NCBI GenBank assembly: GCA_964019425.1
Contig: OZ025838.1
Location: 634,501 to 698,500, forward strand
From: Flectonema sp. DT1601
Lineage: Eukaryota; Euglenozoa; Diplonemea; Diplonemida; Diplonemidae
Reading direction: 5' to 3'
Length of the DNA stretch: 64,000 nt
Shown here: positions 1 to 10,867 of the stretch, one piece after another
Numbering within the stretch: the first letter of the stretch is position 1
Layout: each line of letters starts with the position of its first letter
Program-made: the position numbers and the translations under genes
The notes under the pieces: generated by a model
What the model was told of the DNA's origin: nothing
The model's input: the letters and a program-made list of their open reading frames with translations, nothing else
The model's database searches: none

Positions 1-221
1 TGGTCCCATTTCTCTGGGGTAAGGGGCAGTGTCATGTTATTATTATTTTTTTTTTTTGTTTTTTAGCAACTATAAATATTTCATTCAGTCACGTACTTCT
101 TAATATATTAATTTTTGTATTAATACCTAAAGTTGTTACTGTTGTTACATTTGTGGAACTATCTCCTTCTCCCAGGATCCTCCTACTAAGTTAGGCAATC
201 ATAGTTCATTGTATCCTTAAC

Positions 222-275
222 AGATGTTAAATTATCGTTATGTTAATATGATACGATGTAGTTGTATTTTATAAA
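222..275 (+). repeat. Dispersed repeat shared with the 41-42 kb array
   Basis: The segment beginning aacagatgtta, continuing through tatgataCGATGTAGTTGTATTTTA-like sequence, recurs at about 41,101, 41,561 and 41,961 with few differences, and more distantly near 2,950 and 40,770. It is seen directly by comparison within the window. The family is not one I recognise. Confidence 0.6.
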
Positions 276-289
276 TTTAACCCCCCATC

Positions 290-402
290 CACCAAAAAAA
301 CCAGGCAATGTTCAACGCCTCCTGTTTCATGGTGACAGTACTTTTATTTTTTGTGCAAAGACCTGCAGTATTCTTCCCATCAAATTTCCCCCCATTCTAC
401 TA
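290..402 (+). repeat. Dispersed repeat, family with gtgcaaagacctgc core
   Basis: A segment of about 110 bp has a core reading tgttt(c/t)atggtgacagt, then a T-rich tract, then gcaaagacctgcagtattc. Two other copies lie at about 1,286-1,412 and 40,500-40,622. No terminal repeats or coding capacity are visible, so it may be a degraded non-autonomous element. Confidence 0.6.
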
Positions 403-1285
403 AATCTTTTATACTTCGCTGAGGTATTTTTATGTATTTTTTTTATTTAGTTATGTTTCAGTAGCATTGTGCTCTCTCCTAAACAACAATTGCAATAAGT
501 TTGAGGTGTTTAGTGTCTGCCCTATTTATTTCAATGTAGCTATGGGTGGGAGAGAGTCTACATGGCTGATCACTTGACTTCTTGTGAGTCTTTCATTAAG
601 TCGTTGATCCTTTACTTGTTCATTCTCTCTCTATAAGTTTATTCTTTTCATTGCTCTCTTCTTAGTCTCTTCTTTTGCTTTTCAGCATCTTCTGGTAACA
701 ATTTCTTAATGCTCCGTCACTGGAGTGGTTGTGAGAGGAACTCATTAATTAGGTAGACATGCTGCTTTTCAAGCTTGTCAAGTGAGTCTCACAGTTGTGA
801 GCTTTCCTGATACTGCTCCCTAAAACTATATCTTTAATTTTATTATTTTCAGTCTTGATACTCTCGAGGAGAAGATTCATGTTTTATCTTTCATATTCGT
901 GAAGTAAACCATCGAGATTTCCGACACCATAAGTTCTTTGGAACTGAATGGCAGTCTTTCACGCTGTTATTGATCAACAATCTTAATTAGTCATCTTAAG
1001 GAGTTATCTGACAATCTGTTATTGTTAAAGTTTCCACTTCAGAGTGTTTTTGTGAGGAGGAAACTAATCGCACACATCGAGAGGAAAACAGATTGCTCGC
1101 TCCTGAGGGCTGATATCATGAGCCATGTTAGGGAACTTGTAGAGAATTACGATCTTTCTATAGTAGATGCACTGATCAAACTGAGCTTTCTGCATTTCTT
1201 TTGCACGTTGTTTTAATTTACAGCTGTTTTTCACTGTTGTGGTAGCGTAGGAAAGGGGTGCTCAACCACATTCACGTGGCCTCCA

Positions 1286-1412
1286 CCAAAAAAAAACCTT
1301 TCAATGTTACGACTCCTGTTTTATAGTGACAGTTTTTTTTTTTTTTTTTTTTTTTGTGCAAAGACCTGCGGTATTCTTCCCAGATAGATATTTTCGTATC
1401 TTATTAAATATT
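1286..1412 (+). repeat. Dispersed repeat, second copy of the gtgcaaagacctgc family
   Basis: This matches 290-402 and 40,500-40,622. The T tract between the two conserved halves is longer here (about 22 T) than in the other copies, so slippage accounts for most of the length difference. Confidence 0.6.
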
Positions 1413-2208
1413 AAATCCCCCTTAAGAATACAATATCATACTACCCCCTTTGACATTAACATTATTTTAGTTATGTACGAGCTTAATCTTCTTTTCAGTT
1501 TAACCTTATTACTTATTTTAGTATTATAAAGTTTATTACTGTTTCTACATTGTCAAACTATCACCCTCCCGCCCCTTGATTTATTTATCCAAGTCACCCC
1601 TGATCAGTTCTCTTTATTTTCGTTTGTTGTTTTCAACCTGTTAGCCTCTGGAAAAGGTGGGAGCTAGGAGTCACTAACTAACATGCTACGGATGGTCCTC
1701 TGTCGTTATGAGTTCCTTAGTTTGCAGCTACATACTTTCTATTTTTTCCAGTGGGAAGCTACTGGCCTGTTTGCGGAGAGTTGAATTTATCCTTTTTCTT
1801 TTTTTGTATTCCTCTCTTCTCTTCTTTTCACATTTCAACACGGCAGTTTTCGTATACGGTTTATAAGAAGCTTTTGTGTGGGAATCTAATGGTTCAGCCA
1901 TGTTTTTTTTCATTCTTAATAATCTAATTATTACTAACCAACTCCGTTGTCTCTTTTTTTGTACTTTATGCCCTTCTCGACTCTATTTTTTAAAATTCCT
2001 CTCAAACAACTAAAAGAACTTTATTTTTTTTATGTCAGATGATGAGCTTATATCGTCTTTCGCACACCTTTAATCGAGCTAAAAAAAAACCCCTCTACGC
2101 AAATGTTGCTTATCAGTGAGTATTTATATCCTTGATAAGCGTATCGTTCAGAAAGCCAACGGGTCAGTTGCGCTTCTCGGGAATTTCCTGCAAGAAAATT
2201 GCTTTTTA

Positions 2209-2252
2209 ATGGCTACCCAGACCCCTCTTAGTCATCAGTTTGTGGCGTAACT
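2209..2252 (+). repeat. Dispersed repeat with ctacccagacccctc core
   Basis: The core is repeated at about 39,447-39,495 (followed by the same agtcatcagtttgt) and more loosely at 40,225-40,270. The downstream text with ttgcgcacaa and caaaa...tgtgag near 2,284-2,310 also reappears near 39,605-39,635, so the shared unit is probably longer and interrupted. Confidence 0.55.
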
Positions 2253-4287
2253 AACCTATTCCTTTATTAGGATTTTGTACCGGGTTGCGCACAAGCAAAA
2301 CAAAAATGTGAGTAAAAAAAAAGTAAAAAAGTGAAGTTTGCCGATTCTTTTTTTTTTTTTTGTTCTGTTTTGGGAAAAATATTTTAACAAAAGAGAATAA
2401 TTGCAATCATCGATCCTCATCACGACGCAAGTTAAAAAGGTTTCCCATCTTCTTCAAGATAGGTTGGCGGATGCCAAATAGTAAACTAAGCTGATGGTAC
2501 TCGTGAGTATTCTTACTGGATTGTCTCCGTCCGATGCACCTGCCTCACAGTGAGCGTAGTTGTTCAACAGAACCTCCCTCCTACAGTTACTCTGGAACAG
2601 GGGGAGGTTGTGTTGGTCAAAACCCACACAAGTTCTTTTCGATAGAACACCAATTAGAACTTATGAAGTTGATTATAAAAATTAAACAATTCCCATTATC
2701 ATCAACTTATGGCATTTTGACCTTAAACACAGCAACTCGGAAAGATAATTGTTTGAACATTCAAGAGAGTGACGTTTTTAAAGTGACACGAGTCTCTTCT
2801 ACAAAATTCAAGAATCGTATCGATGGTTCACATGGATAAATCCGATTATTCTCCTTTTGAACTGTAATATTAAAGAAAAAAACAAATGGAAGTCTATTAC
2901 TCTCCTCTTCAAATATCAAGCATCACCCTTAGTCACTGTATTTAAAACTAATGTTAAATTATCTTTATGTGTCTATGATACAACACAGTTGTAATTTTTA
3001 CAAAATCGAACATACATCCCCTCCTCAAATAGCAAATCACCTTGCCACCCCACCCTCCAGTACTTTATTTGCAGCTGTATTTTCATTTTAATTAAGGTTT
3101 TTTATTTATTTAATTTTTTTTAATTATTATTTTTTTTTTTTAAATCATCCGAACTTCTGTACAAGGTGGAAAGCTGACGATAGCATGCTGTGTTCAGGAT
3201 GCCCCCTCCCCAGCCTAAACCTTGATTTATTTGTCCAAGTCTCCTCCAGCCTAAGCTTTTTCTATAACAATCCTAACAAGATTGGACCTAAACAAGCTCT
3301 ATAAGCCCTGTTGATTTCCTGATTCTTGACTTCCTAGGCTTCGTAGATAAAATAAATAAATATATAGTTTGCTGTATGCGATGCACATTGTGGAATGTAA
3401 TTGACTTTTTTTTATCTGTCTATTATTGTTTCCCTTTTTTATGATGTACTAGCAAGGAAAATTTTTTCCATTTCAGCTTCTTTCCTTTCCTTGATCTAGC
3501 TGAGGGTGGGTACATGACTTTGGTACTCAGCTAAAGCAATACCGCTCTCTTGGTCATCATAAGCCGAGAAACTCCTCTCTCTTTTTAATTCAGTAAATTA
3601 ACATCGTTATGTAAGAGTAATGTTATTATGGTAACAAACTGTTACGTAACACGAATTCCATAAATGTCATTTACACTTTCTGACGAATATCGTGGTCGGA
3701 CCTGATCTGAATTCGATTTTTTTTTTTTTTTTTTTTTTTTCGGGTTTTCTGTCGAGATTTTCGTCCTGCTACTGCAGCTGATACGAAATCAGATAATATC
3801 TAATTCCTCCATCTTTCATTTTTGATAATTCACCCAGCGAGACTTCCTCTCTTAACGGTTTTCAGTAGCCATCTCTTCAGGTCAGCATTAGCGTCGAGTT
3901 TAAGCTCTCTATGTGTGAGCTTTTCCTGAAGTTTTGGTTTTCCCTAGCTTGGGTAAATAAATAAATAAATAAATAAAATAATTGGAAAACTACTTTATCA
4001 CAGATATAAAGTTATCCTCACCTCTCTTTATTGATCGCATTGCCACCGACCCTTTTTATTGCTTCTCGTGTCTTTATTGTTTGATAAAAGAACAAAGAGA
4101 CATTTTGCCCTGTTCCTCCTTTCGCTCTCATGGAAAGATCGTAGTGAAAGGTTTCCACCTTTGCACAGATAAATTCCTTTGTGTATTGCTTCTTTTGTTG
4201 AAAATAACATAATGAGACGGTTCTGATACTTTAGTTTCCTTCTCTCAGATTAAGAATTAACACAATGGTCTGTCTTCGTATTGCAGG

Positions 4288-4673
4288 GGTAATATTGGAA
4301 GTAGAGATGTCGTAAGGAATGCTCAGATTGCGTACAACAAATGTGGCAAATCGAAACTGCTCACTCCCTCGGGATGTCGATCGTTATGAAGAACGCGATT
4401 GACCTCATTCCTACTCTAGCCCAATACTATGATGGGGCTATCAATGAGTAATGTCAGACTTATGATGAATGTGATAACTATACTCCGTACTTCATCGATA
4501 ACAACAAATGGGTTGGGCAAATCGAATATAAGAAGAAAGCAAAATTTGCAGCAGGTGCTGAGCGGTACAAGCTAAAAACAAAATACTGCAGAGGGAACAA
4601 CAGAAGAGGTATTTGTAAGAGAGGTAACTGGATCAATACTTTCCCTGATGATGACATGTCCCCTTCAAGCTAG
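4288..4673 (+). pseudogene. GH114-like endo-alpha-1,4-polygalactosaminidase pseudogene
   Basis: Conceptual translation gives a piece of a glycoside hydrolase family 114 (TIM-barrel) protein. The recognisable parts are AQIAYNK, then AHSLGMSIVMKN, then NE(stop)CQTYDECD, then a VGQIEY strand and a CKRGNWIN segment, ending at TAG 4671-4673. In intact family members the middle motif reads NEQCxxYDECD, so TAA at 4449-4451 sits where Gln is expected. The AQIAYNK part is in a different frame from AHSLGM, so there is at least one frame change near 4,335. The N-terminal half of the barrel is absent. A cag just before 4288 could be an old splice acceptor. I infer a decayed host or horizontally acquired gene. 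TAA as Gln is unlikely because other genes here use TAA as a normal stop. Confidence 0.65.
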
Positions 4674-5430
4674 AATTATTTTAAAATTAAGTTTTCAACA
4701 ACAGTTATAAATCATCAAACAAAGTCTCTGCAGAACTTTCTGAAAACCATCATTAAAAACATCTGCTGTACTCTGTGCGATGACAACATTCTGTGTCCCC
4801 ATTGCAATAGTTTACGTGGTTATAAAAATCTGAGAGCAAATAATAACTTGGCTATTCGGATTTTCTTTTTCCATATTTTGCGATGGTGACCCTCCCTCTC
4901 TTTTTTTATTATAATTATTTTTTTATGAACAATGCAAACTAATTGTATCGAACACATGTAATAAATGACCAATATCAACTAATAGCTTGGATACTACACT
5001 ACAATGTTTAAGTAGGTGTCGTATTATTTTAATCTTGATCTTAATTTTCAACAACGTAATCGCCACCATTGTCAGCTTTATTGGGATGTAAATGCGACTT
5101 CATTTTATTCCTTTAAAAGAGTTTTCTTTCCGCAAGAGAATTTTTCTGTTATATTCTATTTGTCATTTTATTTTTTTCGGCTGCCGACACTTTTTTTGTT
5201 GATGCTGCATGACGTGAGTGTTCCTACTTGCGCATTATTCCTCTCCTCATTTCTATAAAAGAATGATTACACCCTTTTTTTTTTTTTTTTATAATTCATT
5301 TAAAGAATTGCTCAGCAACAAAATAGTATATTAAATGATAATCTTATTACACTAAGTGAGACTGTGATATTTATATTTTAGATTCCTTATAACAGCAAAG
5401 GAACTACAACCACAAAAAAATACTTTTTGT
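4674..5430. other. Non-coding stretch before the Grx fusion gene
   Basis: AT-rich sequence with T runs near 4,900 and 5,275. I see no gene. The last 50 nt contain the putative splice acceptor and 5' leader of the next gene. Confidence 0.6.
5365..5381 (+). promoter_or_regulatory. Putative trans-splice acceptor for the Grx fusion gene
   Basis: The text tgatatttatattttag ends in AG at 5380-5381, 49 nt before the first ATG. It fits the pattern of a T-rich tract plus AG seen ahead of most genes in this window. Assigning it to trans-splicing is inference. Confidence 0.4.
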
Positions 5431-8382
5431 ATGAACAGTCCTGACGCAGGTCACACAATGCAGGATTTGGCTGGCTTTCATGAAGTATTGAAGAGCAAGA
5501 AGGCAGTTGTTGTATCGAAAACATCCTGCACGTTTTGCATCAGAGCGAAATCGATATTAGAGAGTGCGACTGACAGTTTAGAAATATTTGAAACAGATAA
5601 AATCACAGAAGGAAAGAAGATCCTTGATGAAGCTCGTGAGGATACTGGACACAGGACTCTTCCAATTATTTACTTGGGAGGGAAGTTTATTGGAGGATGT
5701 GATAGCCTTGTTAAGTTGGAAAAAAGTGGAGAACTTTACACACGTCTCGGTGTTGCTCGACCATCAGATGCTTGGAAGGGAAATCCTACATTGAGAGAAG
5801 CTCCATTTAATGCATCATTGTTATGGTTTCCTCACACTGTTAACATTTACCCGGTACGTTGCATTGCTTTCTTGGTTTCGTGCATAGCTGCTGTCGTGTG
5901 TGCTTTTTATGAAGAAGAATGGGCTGCATGGGTAACTTTCGGACTAGCAATGGATTTCATTGTTAGGTTTATCGGAGGAGCATTCTTCTCACCGATTGGT
6001 GCCGCAGCTCTGTTTTTTACCGCTGGTTTTAAAGAAGACCTCAGAGGAGGAGCTCCGAAGCAATTCGCAACTTTTATAGGAATTTGCTTCACCGTAGCTG
6101 CCACGATGTGTTTCTTAAATGGAGAGAAAATTGCTGGATTAGTAATCCTTTGTTGTTTAATAGGAGCTGCAATGCTTGAGGCTGTATTCGACTTCTGTGC
6201 AGGATGTGTTGTGTTTGGTTGGTTAATCAAATTTGGATTAATTCGTGAAAGTGTTAATCAAGTATTCATAGATTCAAAGCCGTTATTAGAAAATGCTATC
6301 TCACTAGTGGATGACTTCTCATCGAATTTAAAAGAAACAGAAAATTTCACATACACAGAACTTAATCAACCACGTACTGCTGCAGATGTTAAAGTTAAAA
6401 GATTTAAGAATGACGATCATGTAAGAAGATCTTTCAGTCCCATCCGTTATATCGAAATATCCGATTTCATGATGCCATTAGGAATCACCGGATTAGCAGC
6501 AGCTTGGAGATCTGCTGAACGCCAACGCAACACTCACAGAAATGGATATGGACCTGAAGACATGTGGCAAATCATTTCATACATCGGAGGTGCAATTGGT
6601 GGATTCATGTTTATTGCTCTTCTTGGAAAGACAATACTCTATCCTCGTAAAGTCTACAAAGAAATGATTCATCCAATTAAATCTAATTTTATTGCAACCC
6701 TTCCAATGCTGTTGTGCATCCTTTCATTCCTCTATGAACCTGAAGACTCGAATAAGCATGAAAGAAGAACAAGAAAAGCGATGTTTTGGATTGGAGCAGT
6801 CCTGCTAAAGGTGTTATTACTGTATAAAGTTTCTTGGTTAGTTGGAAACAGAGCAGATGATGAAGTTATAACTCCAGCTATTCTAATGCCCTTAGGAGGA
6901 TGTCTAGTGGCTTCATTGGTATCACCGTTACTTGATGATGCTGGTGAGACTCATTACAGAGAAGTTGGATGGTTTTTTTTTGGATTCTCATCGCTGCTAT
7001 CAATCTTAATGTTCGGAGGAACATTCTTACAAGCTATTAAATACCACTGGTCAGATGAACGTATCCGTTCTTCAATTGGAATGTGGCCGACCGTATTATT
7101 ACTAATTATGATTTCATACGTTCAATTAGCTAATGTCGATCCGTTGGCTGGATCTAATCTAAGAACTGAAGCGATTACAGATCCTTTTGTGAATGTTTTC
7201 TTCTACTCTGGTATTACATTATCACTTGTGATGTTGTGGTTAGCAGTACCGATGGGATTCTTATTCAGAATGAAATTTGATTTTTCAATGTGGTCAATCG
7301 CCTTTACTGCTGATATTGTAGCTATCGCTTGTGCCACATACGATGATCTAAAGCAAGGAGGTACAGAGTCTGATAGTTACACGGGATTTTTACTTGCAGG
7401 ATCAATTGGTACTGCAACATGGATAGTTGTGACTTTATTCTTTCAAACATTATTCATGCTTGTTAAGAAACGTTGGTTGCGTGCTCCATATAAATGGGCT
7501 CCACTTTCTTTTAATAAACTCTCTCACGTTGCTCTTCGTGAAGCTGGAGCACACCTCCTTCAAGAAGCGATTGCAATAAGTAAGTTAGAAGACAGTGAGC
7601 ACTCTGCTGTGGGTGTTGGACTCGGTCGAGATATTCAAATGTACTTCTTAGTGTTTAAGTGGCATTCTCATATGGAGGATAATATTCTATTTAGAAAGAT
7701 TGACGGATTCCATCCTTTAATAACACAAGACGGTTACTTACAACACGCTGAGCTGGAACAATTAGAGCATCAATTACTTCAATGTGGTACTTCACTAGCT
7801 AACGGAAGCTCTGATGCTACGAGTATTGTTGAAAAAACAGTTGCGATTCTTAAGGATTTGGTTCCATACGCAGACAAACACATGGATTGGGAAGAGGAGA
7901 ATCTCAATTCCTTATTACGGAAGGGATTTAATCTCGCAGTTCAGAAGAAACTCGTCTCTGAAGTTTGGGAAACCTACGCTTCAAAATCACTTGAAGAAAT
8001 ATTAGAAGAAAAGATCCCTGTTGAAGGAGAATGGAATAATTATGATTTCAGTGCCCTCAGTAAAGGAAAACCAGTATTCCCTTCAAAATCAGCTACTAAA
8101 GAAGAGCTTTTGGACTTTCCACCAAAACTTCCAACTGAGCCGATCCCTTTTGCAAAGCAGCAGATTCTAAGAGTTGTCCTTCCTTATATGGTTCGTTGGC
8201 TTCCTATTCCAATGCAAAAAACTAGATTCGTACGTTCACTTGCCTGGGCTATTCCTGAAAATGCCCAACTTATTGGTGATATGGTTTACAGAGGAGTGGA
8301 TGACTCTACATGGGCCTGCTTAGCGGCCGATGTCCCAGAGTGTGTTCCAAGAGGCCTTCCTGGATGGGTTAGGCGTATTTAG
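5431..8382 (+). CDS. Glutaredoxin-DUF4395-SLAC1/TehA channel-hemerythrin fusion protein
   Basis: A 983-residue protein with four joined parts. Residues 20-105 are a glutaredoxin: the active site is C33-T-F-C36, with the substrate-binding TLPIIYLGG and GGCDSL motifs. Residues about 136-273 look like DUF4395, a small membrane domain often found with thioredoxin-like proteins, with a conserved F-C-A-G-C (C256, C259). Residues about 340-685 have the spacing of the TDT/SLAC1/TehA anion-channel family (MPLGITGLAAAWR, HPIKSNF, then TPAILMPLGG and further helices). Residues about 725-830 form a hemerythrin-like HHE domain (H745/H747, E749, H772, E776, H817, E821-E823). The C-terminal tail ends in PRGLPGWVRRI. 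I infer a redox- and O2- or iron-responsive anion or dicarboxylate channel at a membrane. The start could also be Met10 at 5458. No intron is apparent. Substrate and direction are unknown. Confidence 0.8.
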   Translation: MNSPDAGHTMQDLAGFHEVLKSKKAVVVSKTSCTFCIRAKSILESATDSLEIFETDKITEGKKILDEAREDTGHRTLPIIYLGGKFIGGCDSLVKLEKSGELYTRLGVARPSDAWKGNPTLREAPFNASLLWFPHTVNIYPVRCIAFLVSCIAAVVCAFYEEEWAAWVTFGLAMDFIVRFIGGAFFSPIGAAALFFTAGFKEDLRGGAPKQFATFIGICFTVAATMCFLNGEKIAGLVILCCLIGAAMLEAVFDFCAGCVVFGWLIKFGLIRESVNQVFIDSKPLLENAISLVDDFSSNLKETENFTYTELNQPRTAADVKVKRFKNDDHVRRSFSPIRYIEISDFMMPLGITGLAAAWRSAERQRNTHRNGYGPEDMWQIISYIGGAIGGFMFIALLGKTILYPRKVYKEMIHPIKSNFIATLPMLLCILSFLYEPEDSNKHERRTRKAMFWIGAVLLKVLLLYKVSWLVGNRADDEVITPAILMPLGGCLVASLVSPLLDDAGETHYREVGWFFFGFSSLLSILMFGGTFLQAIKYHWSDERIRSSIGMWPTVLLLIMISYVQLANVDPLAGSNLRTEAITDPFVNVFFYSGITLSLVMLWLAVPMGFLFRMKFDFSMWSIAFTADIVAIACATYDDLKQGGTESDSYTGFLLAGSIGTATWIVVTLFFQTLFMLVKKRWLRAPYKWAPLSFNKLSHVALREAGAHLLQEAIAISKLEDSEHSAVGVGLGRDIQMYFLVFKWHSHMEDNILFRKIDGFHPLITQDGYLQHAELEQLEHQLLQCGTSLANGSSDATSIVEKTVAILKDLVPYADKHMDWEEENLNSLLRKGFNLAVQKKLVSEVWETYASKSLEEILEEKIPVEGEWNNYDFSALSKGKPVFPSKSATKEELLDFPPKLPTEPIPFAKQQILRVVLPYMVRWLPIPMQKTRFVRSLAWAIPENAQLIGDMVYRGVDDSTWACLAADVPECVPRGLPGWVRRI

Positions 8383-9823
8383 GTTTCTTTCCCCCTTTTT
8401 TTTTTGTTTACTTTTCTTTTTTGCTTTGCGTCAATTAATGAAATGAAGTCAAATTGTCTGATTTCATTAAATTCTTACTTTTTTTTGACATCTTCTTCAT
8501 TTTCTTGTTCATTCGAATTAAGATATTGTTTATTACTAAACTTTCGTCCGTCTCTGCATCGCAGTTTATTTTCTATTCGGTTCGCCTTCACAGGACGAAG
8601 GTACGGCAATGATAACACATAATATCATCTTTTTTTTTTTTTTTTTAAACCAAACGTCTAACCTACGCAGTTGACGGAAAAGATTTTTATGTGGTACAGC
8701 TGCTAAGTACCACACGATCGACTCCTTTCCCCCCCCTTTTTTTTTTTTTTTTTTTTTAAACCAGTAGACTAAAAAATATAATAGAAAGAATAGAATATGA
8801 TATTGAATTTACTTCCACATAAAAATATTTATAAAATACGAAGTAGAGCTTACCTGTTGTGAATATGCACGACGCAGAATCTGTTTTATTTTCATCGCTG
8901 ACATGTATCGTCCTGCAGCAGTAGTTTCTTCCTTTGAAGTTAGTAGCCGATTGCTTGTTGATATTCAGCTTCAACAATCCTTTTCCTGCTGCGAAAAAGA
9001 AATCTGCTCCACGAACGTGAATTTTTTTTTTTTTTTTTTTTTTTTTGTGATCTTAAGCAGATGTAAGCTTTGTTTTTCACAGTTCATTTTTTCCCTTTCT
9101 TCTTTAACCCCTTTTAATGTTTTTCTGAATAGATGTTGAAATTTTTAATCGTCTGCATTGTGAGGCAGATGAAAAAGGCATTTTATTTAATTTTCTTTTT
9201 TTTTTTCCCCATTCTTCATTGCTCCTGTTGTTCCTCACTTATAATGGACAACAGATTCTTAATTTTGATAAAAAAAACAAATAGTCTACCATAGCGGCAG
9301 TCAGACATCCGAATAATGCTGTATTTCAAGAAGACCGTACAGCTATTTTTCCTCGTCAGCACAAAACAATGTTGGTGTGATTAACTGCTTTGCACAAATC
9401 AAGCAAGGACTGTTCCCTGTTCACTCGCCGTTACTGGGAGAATCGCTGTTGCTTTCTTTTCCTGTGCTGAGTGATATGCTTAAGTTCAGCACGTAGATCT
9501 TCCACTGCTGAGGTCGGTAAGAAGTAAATCGCAACACGTTCTGTTTCTTGCTTTTAAAAAATTTTATTTTTTCTTAGATGGTGGTGGATTTTTTCCTTTC
9601 CTTTCCTTTCCTTTTTTTTTTTTTTTTTTCCCTTCCCGTAATTATTCACCTTACTATTCTAACAACTTCTCTCGTCGCGTTTATATCATTGACTGGCTAA
9701 TGATTGTCATTGAAGTGATGTTACCTTTATTTAATGTTTATCTCGTCTCTTTTTTGCCTCTCTGTCTAAAATTGCTCCGACTGTTTGCCTCAAAAGATGT
9801 TATGACTGGTGAGGGAGTTGGGG

Positions 9824-9854
<31 letters not shown>

Positions 9855-10232
9855 GTGCCATTCCCTTCACTTCTCTATCACCGTTCTTTTTTTGACCCTC
9901 TTTTTTTTTTTTATAAATCAAAGCATTGACACTCACGGGAAAGTCAACTATTATTTGGCTAAAATTGTATTTTTTTATTTTTTTTTTGTGGGTTTTTATT
10001 TTTTTTTTTTCAATGATGTCAACTATTATAATGATTTTGTGTTAATTATTTTATTTTATTTTATTTTTTTCAGAAATAACCAAAACGAGATCATAAAAAG
10101 ACTTAAAAAAATTATATTTACAAGGGATGACAGCACGTATTGAAAGAATTTACTATTTGTTCTGAACAGCAAGAGTAAAAAAAAAGACTTTTTTTTTTTT
10201 TTTCATATTTCTTTTTTTTAATACATAAAACC
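8383..10232. other. Non-coding stretch with T runs and an antisense rRNA piece
   Basis: No protein gene is supported. T runs of 15-22 nt occur near 8,630, 8,735, 9,020, 9,610 and 10,190, and an A run near 9,822. A 7-bp stem with a 9-nt loop (gtggtac/gtaccac) lies at 8,691-8,713. The only clear functional-type sequence is the LSU rRNA piece at 9,290-9,524 on the opposite strand. Confidence 0.6.
9290..9524 (-). rRNA. Fragment of the 5' end of large-subunit (28S) rRNA, antisense to the genes
   Basis: On the - strand the sequence from about 9,516 downward reads CGACCTCAG..., then GCTGAACTTAAGCATATCA, then AGGAAAAGAAA, then CAGTAACGGCGAGTGAACAG followed by GGAA. These blocks, in this order and spacing, are the universally conserved start of eukaryotic LSU rRNA just after the ITS2 boundary. 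The match is clear from about 9,516 to 9,396. Lower-numbered sequence to about 9,290 is consistent with divergent domain I but not diagnostic. The usual CCGCU/AGCGG helix is GUGCU/AGCAC here, with both arms changed and pairing kept. The piece is only about 235 nt and has no 5.8S or downstream LSU next to it. It could be a stray copy of rDNA or a separately encoded piece of a fragmented LSU. Confidence 0.75.
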
Positions 10233-10790
10233 ATGATTTCCGCATTGACTCCAACAGACATTGAGAAAGTTGAGTCTACTGTAACTGCACTCTGTGAAAA
10301 GTGGGAAGAATTAGAAAAGGAAGGAAGTAACTTTCTAAAAAACATATGTGAAGCGAGGGTACAAATGATTCACTCTGGTGGATCGCTATTCGGTCTTGAA
10401 AAATTGGATACTCAAATTGACATTCGATCGGCTTTTACTGATAAAATAAAGCAAAACCAATCAATTGGACACAAATCACTTTCAACGATACTCGAAATGA
10501 TGGCTGTGACACTTACCAGTTACAACGATAATATCGAAGAGTTGTTGTCATCGTTTATACCAACGAAATCGATCCTTCACTTACATCACGTCTCTTCTCA
10601 AATTATTGAAAAATTCATAAACGATTTCGCAACTAAGGAAACCATTGCTAATTATATCGCCTCTCCGGATGCTCCGCAAGATGCTGATCGCCTTCAAATT
10701 CAAATGTACGCATTCACATGTCAAGGTTTTATATTGAATTCCATTGAAGCTTTAAAGGAAAGTATAAGAGCAACCGCCGCCATGTTATAA
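10233..10790 (+). CDS. Hypothetical helical protein, 185 residues
   Basis: Not recognised. The protein is predicted almost entirely helical, with heptad-like stretches at residues 10-60 (LEKEGSNFL, LEKLDTQIDI) and in the C-terminal half. There are two Cys and no signal peptide or membrane segment. It sits 100 nt ahead of the glycosyltransferase gene on the same strand. The leader is unusual: a long T-rich tract runs to 12 nt before the ATG with no AG in between, and the nearest upstream AG with some pyrimidine context is at 10,168-10,169. Single exon. Codon use is typical of neighbouring genes, which supports its being real. Confidence 0.7.
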   Translation: MISALTPTDIEKVESTVTALCEKWEELEKEGSNFLKNICEARVQMIHSGGSLFGLEKLDTQIDIRSAFTDKIKQNQSIGHKSLSTILEMMAVTLTSYNDNIEELLSSFIPTKSILHLHHVSSQIIEKFINDFATKETIANYIASPDAPQDADRLQIQMYAFTCQGFILNSIEALKESIRATAAML

Positions 10791-10867
10791 ATCACATTCA
10801 TATTCCTGTCTAACCTATCTAAGAAATTTTAGTAGTCAAATACGAATATTTAATTTATAAAATATAT

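Larger units (their letters stand above)
1..4270. other. Gene-poor region with dispersed repeats
   Basis: No convincing gene is seen in this stretch. It is AT-rich with T runs of 10 to 22 nt (near 1328, 2350 and 3720) and an (AAAT)n run near 3955. It contains copies of repeat families that recur at 39-42 kb. Short open frames are scattered here but have no recognisable motifs and are not called. Confidence 0.7.

Noticed and set aside
2534-2839. Hypothetical 101-residue protein in the left gene-poor region
   Set aside because: No motif, no pyrimidine-AG leader and composition like surrounding non-coding DNA. It could be real but I cannot support it.
4449-4451. Reassignment of TAA to glutamine in this organism
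   Set aside because: Clear genes here end at TAA or TAG and have no in-frame TAA inside; the GH114 copy also has a frame change, so decay is simpler.
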